Assembly: GCA_036557885.1 (NCBI GenBank)
Contig: DATBGS010000034.1
Coordinates: forward strand, 1-39,964
DNA length: 39,964 bases
Direction: 5' to 3'
DNA from: DATBGS01 sp036557885
GTDB lineage: Bacteria > Chloroflexota > Ktedonobacteria > Ktedonobacterales > DATBGS01
Shown here: in pieces, positions 1 through 6,669 of the stretch
Layout of the letters: the number at the start of each line of letters is the position of its first letter
Numbering within the stretch: position 1 is the stretch's first letter
Program-made: the position numbers and the translations under genes
The notes under the pieces: model-generated
What the model was told of the DNA's origin: nothing
What the model saw: the letters and a program-made list of their open reading frames with translations, nothing else
Database searches by the model: none

Positions 1-23
1 ATTCTCTACTGAGGGACAAGACG

Positions 24-320
24 ATGCACAAGACACAACGCACGTTTACGAAAGAGTTCAAACTGGAAGCGGTGCAGTTGGTGAAAAGCAGCCACAAACC
101 GTTAGCCCAAATTGCCCGCGATCTCGGCATTGCCGATAGCACGCTTCATCATTGGCGCCAGCTCTTCGACGATGCCGGAGAACACGCCTTTCCCGGCAGT
201 GGACATCAGACGGCGGAAGTCGAGGAGATCAGGCGCTTGAAGCGCGAGGTGGAGACCCTACGTCAGGAGCGTGACATCCTAAAAAAAGCGCTGGGCATCT
301 TCTCGCGCAGCCAGCTCTGA
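24..320 (+). CDS. IS3-family transposase OrfA (HTH subunit)
   Basis: The 98-residue product is the DNA-binding half of an IS3-type transposase. It opens with the usual HTH_Tnp_1 pattern (KTQRTFTKEFKLEAVQLV), followed by the helix-turn-helix near residues 25-48 (LAQIARDLGIADSTLHHW). A leucine/arginine-rich coiled coil (residues about 66-92) then provides the multimerisation zipper typical of OrfA. OrfA alone usually regulates; the active transposase is the OrfAB fusion made by -1 frameshifting near the end of the gene, where an A7 run is present at 281-287. Length and order fit the family well. Confidence 0.92.
   Translation: MHKTQRTFTKEFKLEAVQLVKSSHKPLAQIARDLGIADSTLHHWRQLFDDAGEHAFPGSGHQTAEVEEIRRLKREVETLRQERDILKKALGIFSRSQL
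281..288 (+). promoter_or_regulatory. -1 programmed frameshift site (A7G) of the IS3 transposase
   Basis: A run of seven A followed by G lies at the OrfA codons L-K-K-A. OrfA reads codons starting at positions divisible by three. The OrfB frame is one base back, stays open from here through 1186, and gives IS3 OrfB sequence (FPFIEEHGQDYPITLLC) directly after the slip. A AAA AAG/A-type heptamers are the standard slippage site of this family. Confidence 0.75.
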
Positions 321-1186
321 GCTTTCCCTTCATTGAGGAACACGGCCAGGACTACCCGATCACGCTGCTCTGCAAGACGCTGGAGGTCTCCCAGAGCGGC
401 TATTATGCCTGGAGCCGCCGAGAGCCGAGTCAGCATTGCCGAGAAGATGCCCGCCTGAGTGCTGTGATCCAGCAACTCTTCTTGGAGCACCGTCAGGTGT
501 ATGGCAGCCCACGCCTGCATGCCCTGCTGAAAGCGCGCGGCATCCCGTGTTCTCGGAAGCGCGTCGTGCGCTTGATGCAGCAACTGGGTTTGTCAGCTCA
601 GGTGAAGAAGCGGCGCAAGCCCACCACCAGAAGTGCCCCCTTTGCCAGGGTAGCTCCCAATCGTCTCAATCGGGAGTTCACGGCGAACTGGCCCAACCAG
701 AAGTGGGTCACGGATACCAAAGCGGTCGAAACAGCCGAGGGCTGGCTCTACCTGGCGGTGATCCTCGATCTGTTCTCGCGCCTGGTGGTAGGCTGGGCAA
801 TGGCTGCCACCGAGGATGAGCACCTGGTGGAGTTGGCGCTCCGCATGGCGCTGGCCACGCGACGTCCACCAGCCGGGTTGTTGCACCATTCCGACCGCGG
901 CAGCGAGTTTACCAGTGAACGCTATCAGGCGGTGCTGCGCGAAGCGGGCATCGAGGTGAGCATGAGTCGCACGGGGGACTGTTATGACAATGCCGCTATG
1001 GAAGCCTTCTTTGCCACCCTGACCAAGGAGTGTACCGATCGGGTGCGCTTTCAGACGAGACAGGAGGCCCGCTCTGCCATTTTCGAGTACCTGGAGTGCT
1101 TTTATAACTCCGTCCGATTACATTCGACGTTACAGTATGTGAGTCCGGTGGCTTTTGAACAAGCCACCCAGTCATCGATGAGCTAA
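287..1186 (+). CDS. IS3-family transposase OrfB (DDE integrase domain), expressed as OrfAB fusion
   Basis: This is the catalytic half of the transposase, carrying an rve/DDE integrase core. The frame is open from the A7 slip site. Its upstream part (FPFIEEHGQDYPITLLC, then SGYYAWSRREPS) is normal OrfB N-terminus, so the coding start is the frameshift rather than the internal GTG at 464. HTH_21-like YGSPRLHALLKARG precedes the catalytic triad: Asp in WVTDTKAV, Asp in HHSDRGSEF, and Glu in NAAMEAFFATLTKE. The C-terminal YNSVRLHSTLQYVSP motif is also present. All catalytic residues are intact, so the element could be active if its left end is complete. Confidence 0.9.
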   Translation, partial: SAGHLLAQPALSFPFIEEHGQDYPITLLCKTLEVSQSGYYAWSRREPSQHCREDARLSAVIQQLFLEHRQVYGSPRLHALLKARGIPCSRKRVVRLMQQLGLSAQVKKRRKPTTRSAPFARVAPNRLNREFTANWPNQKWVTDTKAVETAEGWLYLAVILDLFSRLVVGWAMAATEDEHLVELALRMALATRRPPAGLLHHSDRGSEFTSERYQAVLREAGIEVSMSRTGDCYDNAAMEAFFATLTKECTDRVRFQTRQEARSAIFEYLECFYNSVRLHSTLQYVSPVAFEQATQSSMS

Positions 1187-1197
1187 TCTCCAACTTT

Positions 1198-1226
1198 GGA
1201 GTCTCCACTTTTTCGGGTCAATTCCA
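1198..1226 (-). repeat. Right terminal inverted repeat of the IS3 element
   Basis: Read inward from 1226 the sequence starts TGGAATTGACCCGAAAAAGT. It sits 11 bases past the OrfB stop, as IS3 right ends do. The left partner is outside the window, so the length of the repeat is an estimate. Confidence 0.5.
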
Positions 1227-1629
1227 CGCATACCTTGCCGAGGTTTTGACACCTGCCCTGCCCGCGCTCGCGTCTGGCCTGCGCGCAGGCGTTGGACACG
1301 ATACGGTTCAAAGCGGCTCAGTTATGCAAAGCCTATGTCTTGCCACCTCCCCCCTTCTTCCCGTCTCCGATACCTCTCAAAGATTCTTCGCGTTGCACAT
1401 CCCCCGTAGTGTGCGAAAATTCAACACTCTTGATCAAATGGGCAAAAGAAAAAGCAATGGATGGATTTTTCACTCTCTTCGCGAGAAGGGAGAGATCGGC
1501 GCCGAGACGTTGAGGAGGCTGCAGCAGGGGCTTTCGCGGCGGTTTCCCTCTGCCGCGTATTGTGGGAAAGAGAAGAGGCGCAACCTGGAGTGGTCGCGCC
1601 CCTTCCCTTTTGCTGGTTTTGGCAGGGCT
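1227..1629. other. Gene-free stretch between IS3 and the toxin gene
   Basis: No supported gene is visible on either strand. The long plus-strand reading frame that crosses it also crosses the toxin-antitoxin pair and has no recognisable domain, so it is not reported. The stretch contains one copy (1403-1422) of a short dispersed motif, CCCGTAGTGTGCGAAAA, that recurs at 2327 and 8497. Confidence 0.5.
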
Positions 1630-1917
1630 TCACCGGCGTTGCTTGACAATGCGGTTGTAAGCTTCGTGGGTGCCGATCCAGTCCCAGACGATCACTTCTC
1701 CCGCGCGATACCCAATCACCCGATAGCGGTCGCCAATCTTGGCGCTCCAGGCGTTGGTGCCTGCGGTGAGGACGGGCTTGAATTCGAGGCTAGGATGCTG
1801 TGGATTCTGCTTGAAAAGCTGATAGTCGGCGCGCGCCTGACGCTGGACATCGGCTGGGAGGTCATCAAAGAGTTTCCGGAACTGCTTTGTTCTTCTGGAG
1901 ACCAGCACTATTCCCAA
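1630..1917 (-). CDS. RelE/ParE-type toxin of a type II toxin-antitoxin pair
   Basis: The 95-residue product fits the RelE/ParE superfamily in length and pattern: a basic N-terminal helix (RRTKQFRKLFDDLPADVQRQ), then beta strands with FKPVLTAGTNAWSAKIGDRYR, and the final VIVWDWIGTHEAYNRIV. The G-D-R-Y-R-V-I-G-Y strand is typical of RelE-like mRNA interferases. Start is TTG at 1917, overlapping the end of the upstream antitoxin gene by 10 bases; translational coupling is likely. The toxin would act on ribosome-bound mRNA (RelE-like) or on gyrase (ParE-like), and sequence alone does not settle which. Confidence 0.8.
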   Translation of the reverse strand: MGIVLVSRRTKQFRKLFDDLPADVQRQARADYQLFKQNPQHPSLEFKPVLTAGTNAWSAKIGDRYRVIGYRAGEVIVWDWIGTHEAYNRIVKQRR

Positions 1918-2147
1918 CCACCTTCATCGGTTTGCCCTGCCGCTAGCTCCTGCATTACCTCGCGCTCCCGTGCGGCCAGATATGCCTGCGATTCGGGCGT
2001 GACCAGCAGGGCACTCCACTCGCGCTCTCGCTCCAGTTGGTCAGCCAGCGCCTGCAACTGCTCGGTGGCGCGGGCTTGTTCTTCGGGGGGGAGTCCTTCA
2101 GTCAGTGAAGTAATCCGCTCCAAGGCTTGCTGCAACGCGGTGGTCAT
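1908..2147 (-). CDS. Putative antitoxin paired with the RelE/ParE-type toxin
   Basis: A 79-residue acidic, Glu/Gln/Leu-rich protein, almost wholly helical in composition (LTEGLPPEEQARATEQLQAL, then LEREREWSALLVTPESQAYL). It lies directly upstream of the toxin and overlaps it, the usual antitoxin-first order. No ribbon-helix-helix or HTH motif can be named with confidence, so the family is unassigned; the call rests on size, charge, order and overlap. The start ATG at 2147 is preceded on the minus strand by GGGAGGCATCTC, a good ribosome binding site. Confidence 0.7.
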   Translation of the reverse strand: MTTALQQALERITSLTEGLPPEEQARATEQLQALADQLEREREWSALLVTPESQAYLAAREREVMQELAAGQTDEGGWE

Positions 2148-2518
2148 GAGATGCCTCCCTCTTGTGGTTTGCTTCTACAGGTATTATGGCACGTTTCAGA
2201 CCGGAAGGCGAGAGGGTTCAGTCAACATCCTTGAGTTGGCATCTGGTGGTCTTCATCTTGAGTTGGTTCCGGTGATCCGCCAAGCTCTGTGGCACCTATC
2301 TTGCCCTCCTCTTTCCCGGCTATTTCCCCGTACTGTGCGAAAACTCCATCCCAGATTTTACGAGCTCTCACGCCGCGTCGCGATAGTAGTCGTGGATGAG
2401 GCCTCGAAGACATGTCTCTTCGCTGCACTGGACCTTGCCCTGATTGGGATTTTGCTGATTCGGGGACCTGTTGGCCAATGCCTTGATGAGGGCGAGCCTG
2501 GTTATACTAACGTCAGTT
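2148..2518. other. Stretch without a supported gene between the TA pair and IS1182, with a possible cut C-terminus
   Basis: On the minus strand 2368-2518 reads as an open frame ending TGA whose translation includes KVQCSEETCLRGLIHDYYRD. It runs straight into the left end of the IS1182 element at 2519, so it may be the C-terminal stump of a gene cut by that insertion. No counterpart with a start was found beyond 4308. A second copy of the CCCGTANTGTGCG motif lies at 2327. No function is assigned. Confidence 0.25.
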
Positions 2519-2540
2519 GGATACCGTTGGCGAACTAGCA
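2519..2540 (+). repeat. Left inverted repeat of IS1182 element
   Basis: GGATACCGTTGGCGAACTAG plus CA; identical over 22 bases to the reverse complement of 4287-4308. Confidence 0.9.
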
Positions 2541-2614
2541 GCCAGGCGATAATTGATATCGCTCACTCAGAAATAGGAGATAATAGCCAGAGCAATACGA
2601 GCAAGTACCGAGCA

Positions 2615-4285
2615 ATGGAAGAAACAGAGGCCTATCTGATGAGTCTACTCCGGCAACCGATCCCACCCGTTCCAGCCGTCACCGCCCACGTGGCACGGTT
2701 AGCGTTTCCTGCGGGGAACGTGTACATGCAGATGCGCGATGCGTTAGGCAGTATCTATGAGGATGACCTCTTTGCTGATGTTTATGCCGGAGAAGGGCAA
2801 CCAGCCATACATCCGTGGCAGTTGGCGCTGGTGAGCGTGATGCAATTTGCCGAGAACCTTAGTGACCGACAGGCCGCAGAAGCAGTGAGGGCCAGAATTG
2901 ACTGGAAATACGTGTTAAGCCTGGACCTCACCGAGAGCGGGTTTCACTACTCGGTCCTGAGCGAATTTCGGACGCGGCTGGTCCAAGGGAGCCTGGAACA
3001 GCTACTCTTGGATAAGCTGCTGGAATGCTGTCAACAGCGTGGCTGGCTGAAAGCGCGTGGGAGACAACGGACCGACTCCACCCATGTCGTCGGAGCGGTC
3101 AAAGTTCTCAACCAACTCGAACTGGTGGGCGAGACACTACGCCATACGCTCAACGTCCTGGCGACGGTGGTGCCCGAATGGCTCAAGCAAAAGGTTAAGC
3201 CTGAATGGTTTGACCGCTATGGGGAACGGGTCGAAGATTACCGCTTGCCTAAAGACAAAACCGAGCGGGAGCACCTCAGTAGAGTGATCGGTGAGGATGG
3301 GTATCATCTGCTCGACTGTATCGAGCAAGCACAGGCGTTGGCGTGGCTCAAGCAGCTTCCCGCGGTCCAAGTCTTTGTGCAGGTCTGGGAGCAGCAATAC
3401 CGACGCGACCAGGGCCACGTTCAGCGTCTCACCCCCAAAGATATGCTCCCAGTGGGGGAATGGATCCGTTCTCCCTACGATTCAGAAGTCCGCTATGGGA
3501 AAAAGCGGGATTTTGACTGGGTTGGGTACAAAGTCCATCTCACCGAATGTTGCGATGACAATCTGCCGCATTTGATCACGCAGGTCGAAACGGTTCCTGC
3601 CATCGAGCAAGATCACCACGCCCTGGCTCCCATTCAAGCGGATTTAGCAGCCAAAGACCTGCTTCCAACCCAGCAACTCGTGGATGCGGGCTATGTCAGT
3701 GCCAAGCGCATCTTGCACAGTCGAGATGTCCATGCGATTGACCTGATCGGGCCAGTCCACAGCGACCCCAGTTGGCAAGCGCGAACGCCAGGCGCAGTAG
3801 ATGTCGCGCAGTTTCATATTGACTGGGAAGGTCACCAGGCCACCTGCCCGCAAGGCCAGCGGAGTAGTACGTGGCATTTCGGTCAGGATGCCAAGGGCGA
3901 ATCGATCGTGCAGATTCTCTTTGCCAAACAGACCTGCCAGGCATGTCCGATTCGAGAACTCTGTACCGATGCGCGCACCAGCGGACGGAGTATGACGGTG
4001 CGCTATCCACCAGAGCGTCATGAGATGCTGCAAAGGGCTCGGCTGAGGCAACAAACGGAGTCCTTTAAAATCCTCTATCGCGGGCGGGCGGGGATAGAAG
4101 GCACCATTTCCCAAGCCACACGTAACACAGGGCTGCGCCGCAGTCGCTATATTGGCCGCCGAAAAACCCACCTCCAACATCTGCTCACAGCGGTGGCTAC
4201 CAACATCTTACGCTTGGTGCAATGGCGCAGTGGCGTTCCTTTTGCCAAAACCCGGATCTCGCGTTTTGCTGCTCTTGCAGCTTAG
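2615..4285 (+). CDS. IS1182-family transposase
   Basis: A DDE transposase of 556 residues from the ATG at 2615. The upstream in-frame ATG at 2471 lies outside the element's left repeat and cannot be the native start. An N-terminal DUF772-like region (HPWQLALVSVMQFAENLSDR) is followed by catalytic Asp in RQRTDSTHVVGAV, a second Asp in LVDAGYVSAKR, and Glu in GRAGIEGTISQATR. A Cys cluster (QTCQACPIRELC) precedes the last catalytic region, as is usual in IS1182. The C-terminal GRRKTHLQHLLTAVATNILR is typical. The frame is intact and ends a few bases before the right repeat. Confidence 0.93.
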   Translation: MEETEAYLMSLLRQPIPPVPAVTAHVARLAFPAGNVYMQMRDALGSIYEDDLFADVYAGEGQPAIHPWQLALVSVMQFAENLSDRQAAEAVRARIDWKYVLSLDLTESGFHYSVLSEFRTRLVQGSLEQLLLDKLLECCQQRGWLKARGRQRTDSTHVVGAVKVLNQLELVGETLRHTLNVLATVVPEWLKQKVKPEWFDRYGERVEDYRLPKDKTEREHLSRVIGEDGYHLLDCIEQAQALAWLKQLPAVQVFVQVWEQQYRRDQGHVQRLTPKDMLPVGEWIRSPYDSEVRYGKKRDFDWVGYKVHLTECCDDNLPHLITQVETVPAIEQDHHALAPIQADLAAKDLLPTQQLVDAGYVSAKRILHSRDVHAIDLIGPVHSDPSWQARTPGAVDVAQFHIDWEGHQATCPQGQRSSTWHFGQDAKGESIVQILFAKQTCQACPIRELCTDARTSGRSMTVRYPPERHEMLQRARLRQQTESFKILYRGRAGIEGTISQATRNTGLRRSRYIGRRKTHLQHLLTAVATNILRLVQWRSGVPFAKTRISRFAALAA

Positions 4286-4286
4286 T

Positions 4287-4308
4287 TGCTAGTTCGCCAA
4301 CGGTATCC
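4287..4308 (-). repeat. Right inverted repeat of IS1182 element
   Basis: Perfect 22-base partner of 2519-2540, starting two bases after the transposase stop codon. Confidence 0.9.
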
Positions 4309-4348
4309 CGTTCAGGTTTACTTGTGAGCCTTCATCTTGATGGCGCTC

Positions 4349-4948
4349 TCATTCTGGCCGGTTCTGAGGTGCAGCTGACGTTTCTCCTGGAAAGATGGCA
4401 TAGCCCGCGTAGCGTTTGCAGCGGATGAGCCTTGGGTGATAGGGGGTTTCCCCCAATTTGCGCCGCAAGCTCCTGACGATTTCCTCCACCGGATGTTCCG
4501 GTGCTGCTTCGCTCATGGATCCAATCGCTTCAGCGAGCGCCTCCGCCCGAATGTAGCGGCGGGGGCGGTGCAGCAAAAGGCGTAACACCTCGGCCTCACG
4601 AGCGCGCAAGGGGAGGCACTCTCTCCCGCGTTGCACCTCGTAGCGCTCCAGGTCCACAACCAGATCAGGACGCAGAGCAACTGCTGCCGGAGAAGGTCTG
4701 CTTTCCTCAATCACAGCAAGAGCCTCCAGGGCTGGCTGCCCTGATTCGATCTTCGCTACCAGTTGCAAGAACCGGTGATAAACCTCCGCTTCGTGTTCGC
4801 TCAGCCGTTCGGCGCTCACAATGAGCGCGAAGACCGGCTTTCCAGAGGCACCTAAGAAGAGTTCAGTGGTATGTTTTTCGGTCAGCAACTGCCGGAGCAA
4901 GTCTGATTTCGCTGGGATCGGCGGCATACGGTATAATGCGTGAGACAT
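4349..4948 (-). CDS. Winged-helix DNA-binding protein (OmpR/PhoB-type C-terminal domain)
   Basis: A 199-residue protein. The ATG at 4948 is preferred over the upstream TTG because GCAGGAGTGCTT precedes it. Residues about 1-95 form a domain I do not recognise (KHTTELFLGASGKPVFALIV), with no receiver-domain aspartate pattern. Residues about 105-185 match a winged helix of the Trans_reg_C type: REAEVLRLLLHRPRRYIRAE, then EEIVRSLRRKLGE and a wing at RYAGYAIF. It is probably a one-component transcription regulator; ligand and target are unknown. It is divergent from the XRE/TPR gene at 5220. The IS1182 right end lies 40 bases past its stop. Confidence 0.75.
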   Translation of the reverse strand: MSHALYRMPPIPAKSDLLRQLLTEKHTTELFLGASGKPVFALIVSAERLSEHEAEVYHRFLQLVAKIESGQPALEALAVIEESRPSPAAVALRPDLVVDLERYEVQRGRECLPLRAREAEVLRLLLHRPRRYIRAEALAEAIGSMSEAAPEHPVEEIVRSLRRKLGETPYHPRLIRCKRYAGYAIFPGETSAAPQNRPE

Positions 4949-4998
4949 AAGCACTCCTGCGTAGTGAGTCTCCTCCAATGAAGCTGTAGAAGTGACCC

Positions 4999-5217
4999 GT
5001 GATCACACCAGATGTCGTCGCTCTTCACCCCCGCCACCCGCTGTGTTTCCTTCTCCCTTTGAGAGCGCTTGCCTGGATCAGCTTCACGGGAGGAGTGGTT
5101 GGCCTCTGCTTGTGTCTGGCTTGCAGTACCGGTGTGTTGCCCGCCAGAGACGCCTTTCGTGCCTCAGGCGAGAGCGCTCCCTGCCCCTGCCCTGACGCTA
5201 AGATGAGTATAGGGTAG
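4999..5217 (+). CDS. Possible small membrane or secreted peptide, doubtful
   Basis: A 72-codon frame that starts GTG and ends two bases before the ATG of the next gene. It holds one hydrophobic stretch (FTGGVVGLCLCLACSTGVLP) that could be a membrane segment or lipobox-like region. No convincing ribosome binding site precedes it and I recognise no family. It may simply be leader sequence of the 5220 gene. Reported because the close spacing to the next start is suggestive. Confidence 0.2.
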   Translation: MITPDVVALHPRHPLCFLLPLRALAWISFTGGVVGLCLCLACSTGVLPARDAFRASGESAPCPCPDAKMSIG

Positions 5218-5219
5218 GA

Positions 5220-6521
5220 ATGCCCCAAACCTTGTTTAATTCCATGCGAATTTTTTCTGCTCCACATCTGAACTTTCTGAACCTGGCCTGGGAAGCTCAA
5301 GTGCACCGGGAAGTGGCGATTGCGCTGCTCAAGAGCGCTTTGCGGGGACCCGGGAGCAAACGAGCATTTGCCCAACGGGTGGGGATAAGCGCTCAATATC
5401 TCAGCTATTTACTCGACCCAGACGATGGACGTCTTCCTCATCCCAGGCTTGCGGAGAAAATGGGTGCCAGTTTGCCGCTGGAGGGAGCACTGAGACAAAG
5501 TCTGGTAGAGCATTGGCATCTTGCAAGTGAGCGACGGTTGGAGGCGGCGCGAGCTACTCGGCGCCTGATGGAAGAAGCCTCGGTGTCAGTTCAGGTGGAG
5601 TATTTAGGGCGCCTTCATCACCTGGCGGGCACAACAACTGACCAGGAGGAGAGCAGGCGCGCTTATTGTGTGGTGCGAGACCTGTCCAAAGTGGCATTAC
5701 AGCAAGTCCAGCCCCGGCAGACCCCACTCCAGACAGTGGAGCTGTGTTTTCTCCTGCATGATGTGCAGTGTGTCCTCAACCGTCCGGATGACGCCCTGTA
5801 TCATGCGAAACTGGCGCGACGCATTTTGTATGGTCTGGAGAGCAGCCTGGGGCGGCGAGAGCAAGCGGAGATTGATCGCCTCTTCTTTCAGGCGATTCGC
5901 GCGGAGGCGGTGGCCTATCACAATCTGAAGCTCTTCTCGCAGGCGTATGAGGTGTGCCAGGAAGGGGAAGCCAGCCGTTTCCTACGTGAGAGGCCGCTGG
6001 CATCGAAGCCGTTTCTCTTTCGTGACAAAATGACGGTGCTGGTGGGAAGATCCCGTTTCACATTAAGTGACGTGGAGATACTGGCTGAGCAAGCCAGAGC
6101 AGCGTGTGAGGAACGGGATGATCCCATAGACCCGCTCTGGATGTTTCTGCTGCAAGAATCCCTTGGGCGCGCCTACCTTGCCTATGGCTCCCACAAGAAA
6201 GCGGAAAGAGTCTTACAGCAGCAACTGGGGCAGCTAGATCACATACCATATATTGGTCTGCTTCATAAGACGATCTTCTTCCGCACCTATGCCCGGCTGC
6301 AATGGAAGCAACAGGATCAGGAGGGATGGGAGTACTTCATCAAACTGGCGCTTCGGACAGCCCTTGGGGCAGGGCTGACTCACCAGGTAAGAGGGATGCT
6401 GGAGGAATATGATCCAGCCAGCCAAGCACTGATTGAGAAGGTCGCAGGCAAGGTGCCAGAAACAGTGCTAGAAGCATCTGAAATTCAACCAATCTGGGGG
6501 CAAAATCAGCCACTGGGGTAG
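5220..6521 (+). CDS. XRE-type HTH protein with a long TPR-like helical domain
   Basis: A 433-residue protein. Residues about 35-75 carry a lambda-repressor-like helix-turn-helix (SKRAFAQRVGISAQYLSYLL). From about 100 onward the sequence is helical-repeat-like: ALYHAKLARRILYGLE, FSQAYEVCQEGEASRF, SLGRAYLAYGSHKKAERVL, consistent with TPR-type units. Such HTH+TPR proteins are often peptide- or stress-responsive regulators; the ligand here is unknown. The start ATG at 5220 follows GGGTAGGA. The stop is immediately followed by copy 1 of the repeat element (GCCCGTG at 6521-6527). Confidence 0.75.
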   Translation: MPQTLFNSMRIFSAPHLNFLNLAWEAQVHREVAIALLKSALRGPGSKRAFAQRVGISAQYLSYLLDPDDGRLPHPRLAEKMGASLPLEGALRQSLVEHWHLASERRLEAARATRRLMEEASVSVQVEYLGRLHHLAGTTTDQEESRRAYCVVRDLSKVALQQVQPRQTPLQTVELCFLLHDVQCVLNRPDDALYHAKLARRILYGLESSLGRREQAEIDRLFFQAIRAEAVAYHNLKLFSQAYEVCQEGEASRFLRERPLASKPFLFRDKMTVLVGRSRFTLSDVEILAEQARAACEERDDPIDPLWMFLLQESLGRAYLAYGSHKKAERVLQQQLGQLDHIPYIGLLHKTIFFRTYARLQWKQQDQEGWEYFIKLALRTALGAGLTHQVRGMLEEYDPASQALIEKVAGKVPETVLEASEIQPIWGQNQPLG

Positions 6522-6665
6522 CCCGTGAGCGGAACCGACGGGGTCGAATCCGCGATCACGAACCATGTCTGGTGCCACCTGGGCTAGGACCCTCCAAGTG
6601 GAACAGCGGAGTGCGAGGGTTGAATCCGCGAGAATAGGTGAGCAACGCCTGGAGCCAGGTGGTAT
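6522..6665 (+). repeat. Repeat element copy 1, left part (units 1 and 2), cut by an IS
   Basis: Unit 1 (about 6522-6605) contains GGGGTCGAATCCGCGATC, preceded by GCGGAACCGAC; GCGGA and TCCGC can pair. Unit 2 contains GGTTGAATCCGCG (6619-6630). Between them CTCC (6592-6595) and GGAG (6608-6611) can form the short version of the hairpin found in copies 2 and 3. The sequence is continued at 8447 after removal of the IS at 6670-8442. There the joined sequence aligns with copies 2 and 3 up to AAGCAAGCGA and the third unit. Confidence 0.75.
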
Positions 6666-6669
6666 CTAG
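6666..6669. repeat. CTAG flank of IS1182-family element (left)
   Basis: CTAG here and at 8443-8446 flank the perfect 15-base inverted repeats of the element. It is most simply a 4-base target duplication, but because CTAG is its own reverse complement it could also be counted as part of the inverted repeat. Confidence 0.7.

Larger units (their letters stand above)
1..1226 (+). mobile_element. IS3-family insertion sequence, right part
   Basis: This is an insertion sequence with the two overlapping reading frames (OrfA, OrfB) and the frameshift window of the IS3 family. The left end lies at or before base 1, so no left inverted repeat can be assigned. The right end is taken as base 1226, because the outward-read terminal sequence begins TGGAATTGACCCG, in the TG...CA style of IS3 ends. 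The target duplication cannot be checked without the left flank. Confidence 0.85.
2519..4308 (+). mobile_element. Complete IS1182-family insertion sequence
   Basis: The element is bounded by perfect 22-base inverted repeats (2519-2540 and 4287-4308; outer sequence GGATACCGTTGGCGAACTAG) and carries one full-length transposase. The flanks do not show an exact short direct repeat: the left flank ends CGTCAGTT and the right begins CGTTCAGGTT. The target duplication is therefore uncertain. Perfect ends and an intact gene suggest a recent, possibly active copy. Confidence 0.9.

Noticed and set aside
1403..2346. A transposon bounded by the CCCGTANTGTGCG motifs at 1403 and 2327
   Set aside because: The two copies are in direct, not inverted, orientation and enclose only the toxin-antitoxin pair.
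1246..2538. A 430-codon plus-strand open frame
   Set aside because: It runs antisense through the toxin-antitoxin pair, has no domain and no good start, and ends inside the IS1182 left repeat.
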